From PALSA-693 sp963834725 (lineage in GTDB: Bacteria; Actinomycetota; Acidimicrobiia; Acidimicrobiales; Palsa-688), in NCBI GenBank assembly GCA_963834725.1, contig CAWICN010000001.1:62001-126000 (forward strand): a DNA stretch of 64,000 bases, given 5' to 3'. Each line of letters begins with the position of its first letter. Within the stretch, counting starts at the first letter, position 1. The notes beneath the pieces were generated by a model. The model was given only the letters and a program-made list of their open reading frames with translations, did not search any database and was not told the origin of the DNA. Both the position numbers and the translations under genes were made by a program. This document shows positions 27,412-35,620 of this stretch, one piece after another.

Positions 27412-28645
27412 CGGGGCAGGAACGCTCGGCGCGGGCCGGGGGTCGACGGCCAAGATCGATGCAATGATGACAACTCTCGCAGGGCCGACCAGGGTGATCA
27501 GACCTCATGGAATCGGCGTTCGGAGCAGACGCGCCCACTGGTAGTTCAGCGAATTTCGTCTGGACTATCTCCCATGTGGAGCTGGAGCGGACGCCGGGTA
27601 GGGCCCGGATCTCGTCGAGGACCAGATCAAGCAGGCGGAAACGAGAAGCAGTGGCTACAGAGGCGAGGATGTCGTGGGAGCCGGCGACCAACATCACTAT
27701 CGTGGTCTCCGGGGAGTCGGCGAGGGCCTGGGCGACCGAGCGGGCGGCGCCGACCTCGGTGTCGACGCCGATGAAGGCCCAGGCGTTGATCTCGCCGGTG
27801 AGGTAGGGGTCGCTGCGGGCGGTGATACGCAGCAGCCCGGCCTCCTCCATGCGGCCCAGGCGGAAGCGGATGGTGCCCTCCGACACCGACAGCTTGCGGG
27901 CGATCTTCCGGTTGGACTGGCGACCGTCGAGGACCAGCAGGTCGATGAGGGCCCGATCCAGATCATCGAGGTCCACCACCGGCGCGGGAAACCACAGCGG
28001 GATAGGCCGGATGGGCACCCGGGCGTGTCTGGTCTCGTGCTTGACCGTCTCCAGGATCACGTGGGGCCGGACCGACTTGAGCCCCTCGATGCGGCCGATC
28101 CGGTCGGCGATGACATCCACGGCGTCAGACTCGTCGGCCAGCATGAGCAGGGCGATCAGATCGGAGGGTCCGAACACCACGCTCACCTGACGGATGCCCT
28201 CCACCGCGGCCAGCTCCCGGGCCGCCTCTTTGACGGGACGGCCCTCCACCGAGATGTGCAACCAGGCGTCCCACCGGTAGCCGGCGGCTAGCCAGTCCAA
28301 GCTGGCCGTCACACACAGGATGCGCCGCTCGTAGAGGGAGCGCAGCCGGGCCGCCACCGTCGGCTCGGTCAGCCCGATGGCCGAGGCCAAGGCCCGGTTG
28401 CTCAACCGTCCGTCCTCGGTCAGCAGCGCGATCAAACGACGGTCCGCCTCATCCAGCTCCGGACGTCGCCGCGACCGAAACCGCTGGGTGTCGAGTCGGG
28501 CGGGCGGCGATTCGACGCGGCCCCGCGTGTCCCGAGCAGACAGAGCCTGGTCGCCTGATCCGTCGCTTCGGTGCGAATCCGCGGCTTTCACGGGATGATT
28601 TCCTCGCCCGGGTGTATGGTCGGGAGGCTTCCGTCGGGCTGGCAT
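26678..28645 (-). CDS. double AsnC/Lrp-type regulator, reading on into antisense of the thiolase pseudogene
   Basis: Two helix-turn-helix plus RAM-like units in tandem: ELDEADRRLIALLTEDGRLS with IGLTEPTVAARLRSL, then DLDDLDRALIDLLVLDGRQS with LSVSEGTIRFRLGRM, each followed by a ligand-binding RAM domain (VSVVFGPSDLIALLMLADES; IVMLVAGSHDILASVATASR). Conserved sequence ends near EIVQTKFAEL at about 27530. No stop follows in frame, so the chain would continue for about 280 residues that are just the antisense of the thiolase gene. The natural stop seems lost. ATG at 28645 is used; an upstream frame extends to 28840. A regulator of amino-acid or acyl metabolism by family. Confidence 0.72.
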   Translation of the reverse strand: MPARRKPPDHTPGRGNHPVKAADSHRSDGSGDQALSARDTRGRVESPPARLDTQRFRSRRRPELDEADRRLIALLTEDGRLSNRALASAIGLTEPTVAARLRSLYERRILCVTASLDWLAAGYRWDAWLHISVEGRPVKEAARELAAVEGIRQVSVVFGPSDLIALLMLADESDAVDVIADRIGRIEGLKSVRPHVILETVKHETRHARVPIRPIPLWFPAPVVDLDDLDRALIDLLVLDGRQSNRKIARKLSVSEGTIRFRLGRMEEAGLLRITARSDPYLTGEINAWAFIGVDTEVGAARSVAQALADSPETTIVMLVAGSHDILASVATASRFRLLDLVLDEIRALPGVRSSSTWEIVQTKFAELPVGASAPNADSMRSDHPGRPCESCHHCIDLGRRPPARAERSCPVSSARGGAGRIPRRPGLLDQTHSGAVDLARARLAAQLPGNLGHLSAPGRTKRVAAGNETAVGVDRNPSPRTGGPVEHELVAFAHIAQPQGLVVFEFLVGVGIMQLHHVQVLGSHPGILIESLRRLGDHRRMAPGLLLLERLTEHGNAAHPDERLAEALGHFLRSHDHRRATISDRAAHRQCERICDAPCAHDPFEGVATLNLGVRVERPIQLALLGDPSKTSGEVPNSCMRRCAVRAKMVIAFP

Positions 28646-28971
28646 GATCAGCTGGATCTCAGAGCGATCACGGCGCAGCCCCGGGTGCCGATCTGAAGTG
28701 CGGTCGTTGGCTGAGCGGGTGCTGGACCCGTGGCACGATGCGACCTCCCGGGGGTTAACGGAATAGCCTCTCCCCCAGTATATTAACGATTTGCGATCCA
28801 TTGCGCTGAAATGGACACGCATCTTAGGGATGATGGACATCCATAGCCGCGTGAGATAAATTCGGTGCCTTCTCGCGTCGGTCAGGTGTTCTGTTCCATT
28901 TCGAGGCCGGGGCGGCTGTCAAGCGGATCGCACCACGGGTGGCGCGCTACCTCATCTGCAGCCGGTGTCGG
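28646..28971. other. intergenic region between AsnC-type regulator and beta-lactamase-fold gene
   Basis: An AT-richer patch at 28775-28865 probably contains the regulator's promoter on the minus strand. No further gene, repeat or operator copy is seen. Confidence 0.35.
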
Positions 28972-30258
28972 CTACAAGAGGGCTTCGTAGGTCATCTTCT
29001 CGAAGCGCAAGAAGAGGTCGGCCGTCGGGGAGAACTGGTAGCCGAAGACGTGGGTGAAGAAGAGGCCGAACAAGTCCTCTGCGGGGTCCACGAAAAACCA
29101 TGTGCCAGCGGCGCCACCCCATCCGAATGTCCCGGGAGAGCCAGGCAGGAACGAGCCGGCGATGGTCTTGCGTACTGCGTAGCCGAAGCCGAAGCCGTAG
29201 CCAGGACCGACCACGATGTCCACCTCGCGGTCGCCGATGTGGTTAGTTGTCATGAGCTCGACGCTCTTGCGACCAAGGATGCGGACGCCGTCAAGGCTGC
29301 CCTTGTTGAGGAGCATCTGGGCGAAGCGCGTCCAGTCACCGGGGGTCGACAACATGCCACCGAACAGGCCATTGCCGGAGACCAGCCGACGCTCGTGGCC
29401 GCCGGCCTTCTCGGTAGTCTCCGGGCGGTCGCGAATCACGATGTTCCCCTGTTCGTCCCATTGGTGCTCGGTCACCAGGCGGTCGAGGCTGCCGGCGTCG
29501 CAGTACCAGGCGGAATCCTTCATCCCGAGGGGGCCGAAGATTCGCTCTTGCATCAGCTGGTCGAGGGGACGCCCTGTGGCACGCTCAATCACCAGGGTGA
29601 CTAGATCGAAGTCCGAGCCGTACTGCCACGTCACTCCCGGTTGGGAGTGCAGTGGCAGCGCGGCCAAGGCGAGGATCAGGTCTGCATAGGTGCCTTCAGG
29701 ATCATTGATCGGGCGGGTGTCATCGGCCAGAAAGCCGGCCCCCGCCCATGCCCGTTCGAAGAGCGGGTAGAGGGACGCCACGTTGCGACTGAAGCTCGGG
29801 ATACCGGACGTCATGGTCAGAAGGTCGAACAGGGTGATCTCACGATGGGCCGGCACTGTGTCCATGAGCGTCCCCACCCCGCGGACCCTGTCGCCCGCTG
29901 GCGCGAAGCGTGCGACCTGGCGGTCGGCGAACTCGGGCAGATATTTCGAGACGGGCTCGTCGAGAAGCAGGTCCCCGTCCTCGTGCAGCTGCATCACCAG
30001 GACAGCGGTGACGGGCTTGGTCTGCGAGTACATGCGGAAGATGGAGTCCAGACTGAGGGGGGTTCGCCGCTCGATATCCAGATAGCCCTGAGCATCAGTG
30101 TGGACCACCTGTCCATGACGGGCGACGACGGTAGCGACGCCCGGAATGGCACCCGCCTTGACGGCCTTGCCCATCGCCTGCGTGACCGCCACCAGGCGCT
30201 CGGACGACAAACCGACTTCTTCGGCTTCACCCTGAGGTAACGCTGCGAAAGTAGGCAT
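28972..30258 (-). CDS. serine hydrolase, class C beta-lactamase fold (copy 1)
   Basis: 428-residue serine esterase/transpeptidase-like enzyme. SxxK is SQTK (Ser78, Lys81) after FRMY; the second motif is YGS (near residue 214) in place of YxN; WGGAAGT (near 400) stands for the KTG-type third motif. There is no signal peptide, so it is cytoplasmic and more likely an esterase (EstB-like) than an antibiotic beta-lactamase. GGAAA lies before the ATG. It diverges from amidohydrolase D, with the shared operator between them. Related to the protein at 38.6 kb. Confidence 0.87.
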   Translation of the reverse strand: MPTFAALPQGEAEEVGLSSERLVAVTQAMGKAVKAGAIPGVATVVARHGQVVHTDAQGYLDIERRTPLSLDSIFRMYSQTKPVTAVLVMQLHEDGDLLLDEPVSKYLPEFADRQVARFAPAGDRVRGVGTLMDTVPAHREITLFDLLTMTSGIPSFSRNVASLYPLFERAWAGAGFLADDTRPINDPEGTYADLILALAALPLHSQPGVTWQYGSDFDLVTLVIERATGRPLDQLMQERIFGPLGMKDSAWYCDAGSLDRLVTEHQWDEQGNIVIRDRPETTEKAGGHERRLVSGNGLFGGMLSTPGDWTRFAQMLLNKGSLDGVRILGRKSVELMTTNHIGDREVDIVVGPGYGFGFGYAVRKTIAGSFLPGSPGTFGWGGAAGTWFFVDPAEDLFGLFFTHVFGYQFSPTADLFLRFEKMTYEALL

Positions 30259-30444
30259 GATCGTTTCCTTTCATACTCGAAGTCTGTGATAAGTCAGCTA
30301 TTTTCCACGGGCGTGAGTAGGGCGCTTCCAGCACCGTGTCGATGGTAGATCCCGAGCGCCGGACCATGCGCCGCTCCTGGCCACTTGGCCGCCGTCCCGT
30401 CGGCCGGGCATGGCGATGCAGCCGCGGACGGCGGATCCTAGTTA

Positions 30445-30485
30445 GTTGGTGGCTACTTGCCAAGCGTCACCGCGACGCCTAGAGT
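30445..30485 (+). promoter_or_regulatory. promoter with TetR-type operator before amidohydrolase D
   Basis: TTGCCA (30457-30462), 17 bases, TAGAGT (30480-30485). The half-conserved palindrome GTTGGT-GGCT-ACTTGC (30445-30460) overlaps the -35 box instead of filling the spacer. The same arrangement is preserved in the decayed copy at 3289-3329, which argues that the layout is functional. The site could also act on the divergent hydrolase gene. Confidence 0.65.
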
Positions 30486-30520
30486 AGTACTCGTAGAAAC
30501 GCGCGCCCCGGAGGGGAAAG

Positions 30521-32290
30521 ATGCACGACCTGGTGCTTAAGGGTGGGACGATTGTCGATGGCACCGGCCGGCCACCGTTCACCGGCGACATTGCTGTCGA
30601 CCGGGGGATGATCTCGTCCGTCGGAAGTGTCGAGTCGGGAGCTCGTCGGGAGGTGGACGCGGACGGGGCGGTCGTGACACCGGGTTGGGTCGATGCCCAC
30701 ACCCACTACGACGGCCAGGTGACCTGGGACGATCGTCTTGAGGGGTCGGCGGCCAACGGCGTGACCACCGTTGTGATGGGAAATTGCGGTGTCGGTTTTG
30801 CACCGGTGCCGCCGGGCGGTGAGGCCGACCTGATCGATCTCATGGAAGGGGTCGAGGATATTCCTGGCACGGCTCTCTTCGAAGGAATGCCTTGGGGACA
30901 GTGGGAGAGCTTCCCGGACTACCTGGCGTTTCTCGACCGGCGCCGGTTCGCTCTCGACGTGGGTGCCCAGCTGGCGCACGGCGCCCTGCGCTTCTACGTC
31001 ATGGGTTCTCGAGCGCTTCAGCGCCAGCCGGCGACAGCGGACGATCTCGAACGGATGGCCACGATCACTGAAGCGGCGGTGCGGGCCGGGGCGGTGGGCT
31101 TCAGCACCTCTCGGATCATGGCTCATCGTTCCATGTCGGGCTACTGCGTACCTGGCACCTTCGCCCCCGAGGCCGAACTGATGGCGATCGCACAAGCAAT
31201 ACGGGCGGGCGGGGGCGCCGTCCTCCAGGCCATACCTGCGAGCGCCATCGGGGACGTCCCGGGAATGGAGGGGGAGCAAGCGCCACTCCTTGACGAGGTG
31301 CGACTCCTCGGTCGAATCTCGCGTGAAACCGGCCTGCGTAGCACGTTCAGCACCTTCCAAATCAACGACGCTCCCCACCTCTGGAGGGACGTGCTCCGTG
31401 TGGCCGCGACGGAGAACAGCAGGGAGGCCCAACTGTTTCCGATGGTGGCGCCCAGAGCAGGGACTGTCCTGACCACGCTCCTCGGCTATCACCTCTTCAT
31501 GCGCCGCCCGACGTACCTTCGTCTGGCCCATCTCTCGGGGCCGAAGTTGGTCAGCCAGATGCGTCGGCCTGAGATCAAGGCTGCGATCCTGGGTGAGAAG
31601 GATGTGCCCGACGACCAGCCGGGTTCGATGCAGAACGTGCTGCCGCCGGTGTTCGAGCGGGCCTTGCCGCTTACCTTCCCGATGCGCCATCCGCTCGATT
31701 ACGAGCCCACCCTTGATCAGTCGCTGGCGGCCAAGGCCGCGGCCGAGGCTCGGGACGAGGTCGAGTACCTGTATGACTTCTTGCTGGCGGACGGCGGGAC
31801 GTCCGTGGGTGTCTACCTCGGGGCCAATTATATCGAAGGCAACCTTGACGCTTGCCGGATGATGCTTCTCGATCCCAACACGGTGACGGGTTTGTCCGAC
31901 GCGGGCGCTCACGTCAACTTCATCTGTGACATGGCGATTCCGACGTTCAATCTGACCCATTGGGTACGGGACCGCAGACGGGGCGAACGGCTCCCGATCG
32001 AACTGGTTGTCGCCAAAAACACGGGCCGCGTCGCTCAAGTGTTCGGTCTCGAGGACCGGGGATCGCTTGAGGTCGGGAAGAGGGCGGACCTGAATGTCAT
32101 CGACCTGGATAACCTTGACATCGCGCTGCCCACCTTACGCCGTGACCTTCCGGCCGGAGGTAGCCGGTTTTTGCAGCTCGCTACGGGTTACCTGTCCACG
32201 ATCGTCAATGGTATTGTCACCCGCGAGGACGATCAGGATACGGGAGCGCGGCCGGGACGCGTAGCGCGTCCTCTCCGGTCGAAGCCGTAA
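30521..32290 (+). CDS. N-acyl-D-amino-acid deacylase family amidohydrolase (copy D)
   Basis: 589-residue metallohydrolase, the closest relative of copy B in this window. HTHYDGQVTWD (His60, His62), MGNCGVGFAP (Cys89) and LSDAGAHVNFICD (Asp near 459) are the metal motifs; MEGVEDIPGTALFEG and the C-terminal DDQDTGARPGR are shared almost word for word with copy B. CCGGAGGGGA precedes the ATG. It starts a three-gene run with a cupin and a luciferase-like monooxygenase, the same set from which the scar at 3.3-3.6 kb derives. Confidence 0.88.
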   Translation: MHDLVLKGGTIVDGTGRPPFTGDIAVDRGMISSVGSVESGARREVDADGAVVTPGWVDAHTHYDGQVTWDDRLEGSAANGVTTVVMGNCGVGFAPVPPGGEADLIDLMEGVEDIPGTALFEGMPWGQWESFPDYLAFLDRRRFALDVGAQLAHGALRFYVMGSRALQRQPATADDLERMATITEAAVRAGAVGFSTSRIMAHRSMSGYCVPGTFAPEAELMAIAQAIRAGGGAVLQAIPASAIGDVPGMEGEQAPLLDEVRLLGRISRETGLRSTFSTFQINDAPHLWRDVLRVAATENSREAQLFPMVAPRAGTVLTTLLGYHLFMRRPTYLRLAHLSGPKLVSQMRRPEIKAAILGEKDVPDDQPGSMQNVLPPVFERALPLTFPMRHPLDYEPTLDQSLAAKAAAEARDEVEYLYDFLLADGGTSVGVYLGANYIEGNLDACRMMLLDPNTVTGLSDAGAHVNFICDMAIPTFNLTHWVRDRRRGERLPIELVVAKNTGRVAQVFGLEDRGSLEVGKRADLNVIDLDNLDIALPTLRRDLPAGGSRFLQLATGYLSTIVNGIVTREDDQDTGARPGRVARPLRSKP

Positions 32291-32324
32291 CTCAAGAATC
32301 GCCAATCGAAACTAGGGGAGACCA

Positions 32325-33002
32325 ATGAGTACCCAGGAAGCACAAGTGGGCACAGATGCCCCGGAGGTCGAAGACTCCACAACATCGGAATACGCGAAGC
32401 GTTATCGCTCCGAACGTGGTGGCTATCAGATCTACAAAGCCCCTCCGCTCGCTTCACCTCGTATGCCCGAGGACCTCGCCGACGACGAGGTGCGGGCGCT
32501 GGTCGAGAATTTCGAGGGGAGTGCCCTGGTCGACGAGCAGCACAGCAACGATGACGTGACGAGCGCCATCGCCGCTATGGTCCGGGCCATCAGCCCCGGA
32601 AATATCGTCACACCGCTCTTCGACCAGGGCGGTCCTGACGGGATGAGCCTGATCCATGCCTGGTTCGGCCCACATTTCCCGCTGTTCCGTCATAGTCATC
32701 CCCGGCTGGGCGACTGCCTCTACTACATCGTCGCCGGCTCGGCCGTCCTCGGTAGTAACGTGCTCGAGCCGGGCGACGGATTCTTCGTCCCGAATGGCAT
32801 GCCATACAAGTATCGGGCCGGGCCGGAGGGTGTAGAGGTGCTGGAATTCCGGGCCGGTGGCGGGATCGAAGATGCCCCGCTGCTCCAGCTACACGAACCG
32901 TCCGTTCGCTCAATCGAGAAGATCACCTCAGCCGCACAGGATCTGCGCGACGAGTGGGGCGACCCTCCTGTTCGCGTCGCCGATACGAAGCGGCCCGTCT
33001 GA
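32325..33002 (+). CDS. cupin-domain protein
   Basis: 225 residues. A single cupin barrel in the C-terminal half carries FRHSHPRLGDCLYYIVAG and LEPGDGFFVPNGMPYKYRAG, corresponding to cupin motifs 1 and 2; the usual HxH...E...H metal set is only partly kept. The N-terminal hundred residues are acidic and unlike known domains. GGGGAGA lies before the ATG. Between an amidohydrolase and a flavin monooxygenase, it may be a dioxygenase, isomerase or a small-molecule sensor; I cannot choose. Confidence 0.8.
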   Translation: MSTQEAQVGTDAPEVEDSTTSEYAKRYRSERGGYQIYKAPPLASPRMPEDLADDEVRALVENFEGSALVDEQHSNDDVTSAIAAMVRAISPGNIVTPLFDQGGPDGMSLIHAWFGPHFPLFRHSHPRLGDCLYYIVAGSAVLGSNVLEPGDGFFVPNGMPYKYRAGPEGVEVLEFRAGGGIEDAPLLQLHEPSVRSIEKITSAAQDLRDEWGDPPVRVADTKRPV

Positions 33003-33063
33003 GCACCTCGGCTCGGCCAACCGAAATCCACAGTCGCAACCCTCCGGAAGGGGAGAGGTCAGT

Positions 33064-34224
33064 ATGAGTACAATGAAGTTCGGCGCGATCTATGAGCTAC
33101 AACCGGGGCCCGGCCTGGGAGCGGATCATGAGCGGATCGTCCAGGTCTGGCGGGAAGCGGTGGAGCAGGCGGTCGCGCTCGACCGACTCGGCTGGGACTA
33201 TGTCTGGGAGGTCGAACACCACTTCTTGGGGGACTACTCCTCGTCGTCGGCTCCCGAGATCTTCCTGTCGACTGTCGCCGCGAAGACCTCACAGATCCGG
33301 ATCGGCCACGGCGTCGTGCTCCTGCCGAGAGCGTTCAACCACCCCTGGCGGGTGGCCGAGCGGATCTCCGCCCTCGATATCGTGTCCAACGGCCGCGTCG
33401 AGTTCGGAAATGGCCGGTCGATCACCAGGGATGAGCTGCTTGGGTTTGGTATCGATCCCGATGACAGCCGGGCCATGCAACTCGAAGCGCTTGACATGAT
33501 ACCGCGCATGTTCACTCAAGACACCTTTGGGTGGCAAGGCGAGTTCTATGACCTGCCGGAACGACGAATGACCCCACGTCCCATCCAGAAGCCGCACCCG
33601 CCGATGTGGATCGCCGCGACCCAACCCGAGAGCTGGCGGGTCGCAGGCGAGCGAGGCCTGGGGATCTTGTCCTTCGGGTTCAGCCAACCGGGAATGCTGG
33701 AAGAGAACATACAAATCTATCGGTCCGCGCTAGACACGGCGCAGCCCGTCGGTGGGGTCGTCAATAACCAGATCGCCGTGTCGCCAATGATGTACTGCGC
33801 GGAGACGGATGAGGAAGCGCTGGAGGCGGCCAGTCCTCACGTTAACTTCTTCGTTCAGCAGAATGTCGGGTTCATCTCGCAATGGCAGGGATCGTCGGCA
33901 CGCGCCTACGATTTCTACGAGAAGATGGCGTCATTCTCCGAGTCGGGCGAGCTCTTTGCGCTGCCGAAGGCCGAGCCATTGACGACACCAAGGCTGAGCC
34001 CGGAGGCTGCTCAGCTCGGCGGCCAAGTCCAGAACGGTTTGTTCTGTATCGGTAGTCCGGCCACATGCATCGAGTTCATCGAGAAGCACGTCGAGGCAGG
34101 AATCAACCAGCTCATCTTTCCCTTGCAGTTCGGTACCTTCACGCAGGATCAGATCATGCGATCGATACACCTGTTCACGGAGCAAGTGATGCCAAAGTTC
34201 TCCGGGGCGGGCACGCTCGGCTGA
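33064..34224 (+). CDS. luciferase-like (LLM class) flavin-dependent oxidoreductase (copy 2)
   Basis: 386-residue TIM-barrel flavin enzyme. MKFGAIYELQPGPGLG, YVWEVEHHFLGDYSSSSAPE, IRIGHGVVLLPRAFNHPWR and LDIVSNGRVEFGNGRS are the family blocks. ATG at 33064 is chosen because GGAAGGGGAGAGG precedes it, although the frame is open much further upstream. It ends the operon that begins with amidohydrolase D. Its C-terminal part is duplicated as a fragment at 3.4-3.6 kb. It faces the MaoC-like gene convergently. Confidence 0.88.
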   Translation: MSTMKFGAIYELQPGPGLGADHERIVQVWREAVEQAVALDRLGWDYVWEVEHHFLGDYSSSSAPEIFLSTVAAKTSQIRIGHGVVLLPRAFNHPWRVAERISALDIVSNGRVEFGNGRSITRDELLGFGIDPDDSRAMQLEALDMIPRMFTQDTFGWQGEFYDLPERRMTPRPIQKPHPPMWIAATQPESWRVAGERGLGILSFGFSQPGMLEENIQIYRSALDTAQPVGGVVNNQIAVSPMMYCAETDEEALEAASPHVNFFVQQNVGFISQWQGSSARAYDFYEKMASFSESGELFALPKAEPLTTPRLSPEAAQLGGQVQNGLFCIGSPATCIEFIEKHVEAGINQLIFPLQFGTFTQDQIMRSIHLFTEQVMPKFSGAGTLG

Positions 34225-34326
34225 TCATTGGCGGCCTGGCGGTGGATTCTCCCCGTCATCCGCGAGTGGGATCGGGCTAACCATGGAGAAGCAGAAGACT
34301 GTCGCCCGATTCCAGAATCCAAGCGG

Positions 34327-35472
34327 TCACCTTTGATTTACTCGTGATGGAAGCCGGACGATGGCCGTCCCGATGGCTGACTGGTCGCCGTGTTGGTTGT
34401 GTGCTTCCTGCTCTATGTTGATCAGCGATTCACCAGCGGAGTCCACGTCTTTCGAAATGACCCGGCCGGAGATCTTCAGCCAGTCGCCGACCACGTTATG
34501 GTTCCGGATCCGACTTGAGTGTCGGACGAGAAAGCCATCGTCGCCCATCCAGTTTGTGATCTGATGAATGAGCCAGGAGCAACGCTCGGGTCCGTAGTCG
34601 TAGGCACCCGGGGTGCCAACGTCGAGGGCCAGGTCTTCCTCCCAATGGACCCGCTCCGGTACATCCGGAATGTTCCTGGAGTTGGGGATGGCCAGTCCTG
34701 GATGCTTCAAGAACTGCTGGTAGGCCAGCTTGTTGGCCCGGACGTAGAGGCCCCCCCATCCCTGCGCGAACGCGATGATTCCTGTCACCGTCATCGGGCC
34801 CTTGGCCATCGGTGGGATCTCTTCACCGATCTCCACATCTTCGGCATAGCGAGGCTCCGCGCCCCGCACCACCTCATCGCGGTAGAGGGCATTGATCTCA
34901 TCAAGTTCCACTTCGGTGTACTCATGAGGCGGCCGCGCCCTGGCTTCCTCGTACTTCGTGCCCAACTCCCTGGCGGTGTCCCGTTCGGTCCGGAAGCACC
35001 ATGAGTCCCCGGTGCAGATCAGACTGCCTTCCGACGACTTGAGCTCAACGTGGTAGATCTGCTGAATGGCCCTTCCGGCGAATCGGGTCTCGTGTTCCAC
35101 CAGATCCTTGAGGTGAGCAGCTACCACTACGTCCGTGCCCACGCGGATCGGCGCGTGCCACTCCAGATCGGCGCCCGACCACATGGCATGGATGCCGGGC
35201 AACCCCCCGACGTATCCGGAGAGCACCCGACTGAGAGCAAAGACGAAGCTAGGAGGTGCGAGGATGGTCCCGTAGGTGCTCCTGGCGGCGTAGTCGGGGT
35301 CGCACCAGAGAGGGTTGTCGTCCCCGATACCGTGCGCGTAGTGGCGGACGTTGTCTCTTGTCACCTCGTAGCACCAAGGCTCCACCATGTCGGCAATCGG
35401 TACCCCGATGAGGCGACGCAGGCTGACCAAAGCGTCCTCTGTGATCTTGGCATACCGATCCTGACCGCTCAT
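34327..35472 (-). CDS. MaoC-like double hot-dog hydratase/dehydratase
   Basis: 381 residues forming two hot-dog domains. The first holds GIGDDNPLWCDPDYAARSTYG and APPSFVF as in FAS1-like dehydratases; the second begins near residue 215 (ADVEIGEEIPPMAKGPMTVT). Such proteins hydrate enoyl-CoA or dehydrate hydroxyacyl-CoA esters. It is the last gene of the minus-strand run beta-lactamase-fold hydrolase, esterase, Baeyer-Villiger monooxygenase, hydratase, which reads like a ring-opening and beta-oxidation route. Ribosome-binding site weak. Confidence 0.84.
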   Translation of the reverse strand: MSGQDRYAKITEDALVSLRRLIGVPIADMVEPWCYEVTRDNVRHYAHGIGDDNPLWCDPDYAARSTYGTILAPPSFVFALSRVLSGYVGGLPGIHAMWSGADLEWHAPIRVGTDVVVAAHLKDLVEHETRFAGRAIQQIYHVELKSSEGSLICTGDSWCFRTERDTARELGTKYEEARARPPHEYTEVELDEINALYRDEVVRGAEPRYAEDVEIGEEIPPMAKGPMTVTGIIAFAQGWGGLYVRANKLAYQQFLKHPGLAIPNSRNIPDVPERVHWEEDLALDVGTPGAYDYGPERCSWLIHQITNWMGDDGFLVRHSSRIRNHNVVGDWLKISGRVISKDVDSAGESLINIEQEAHNQHGDQSAIGTAIVRLPSRVNQR

Positions 35473-35532
35473 CGCTGGAGAGCCAGGCCGCTACTGCCCC
35501 GGCGTCGTCGAGACCGAACGGGTCGCCTCCTT

Positions 35533-35558
35533 ACCCCCGTCATCACGAGGACGGGGGT
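35533..35558 (-). terminator. perfect 9-bp hairpin between monooxygenase and hydratase genes
   Basis: ACCCCCGTC and GACGGGGGT pair without mismatch around an 8-base loop. No T-run follows on the minus strand, so partial attenuation or mRNA processing between the two genes is as likely as termination. Confidence 0.4.
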
Positions 35559-35620
35559 CAGGTTGATCACCGGCAACTGTCGCATCCGTCGGGATAGATC
35601 GGGCCTGATCGTTGCGAGTA

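Noticed and set aside
28972..30258. Antibiotic beta-lactamase
   Set aside because: SxxK is present, but there is no export signal, YxN is YGS, KTG is absent, and the gene is within a catabolic cluster; an esterase-type serine hydrolase is more likely.
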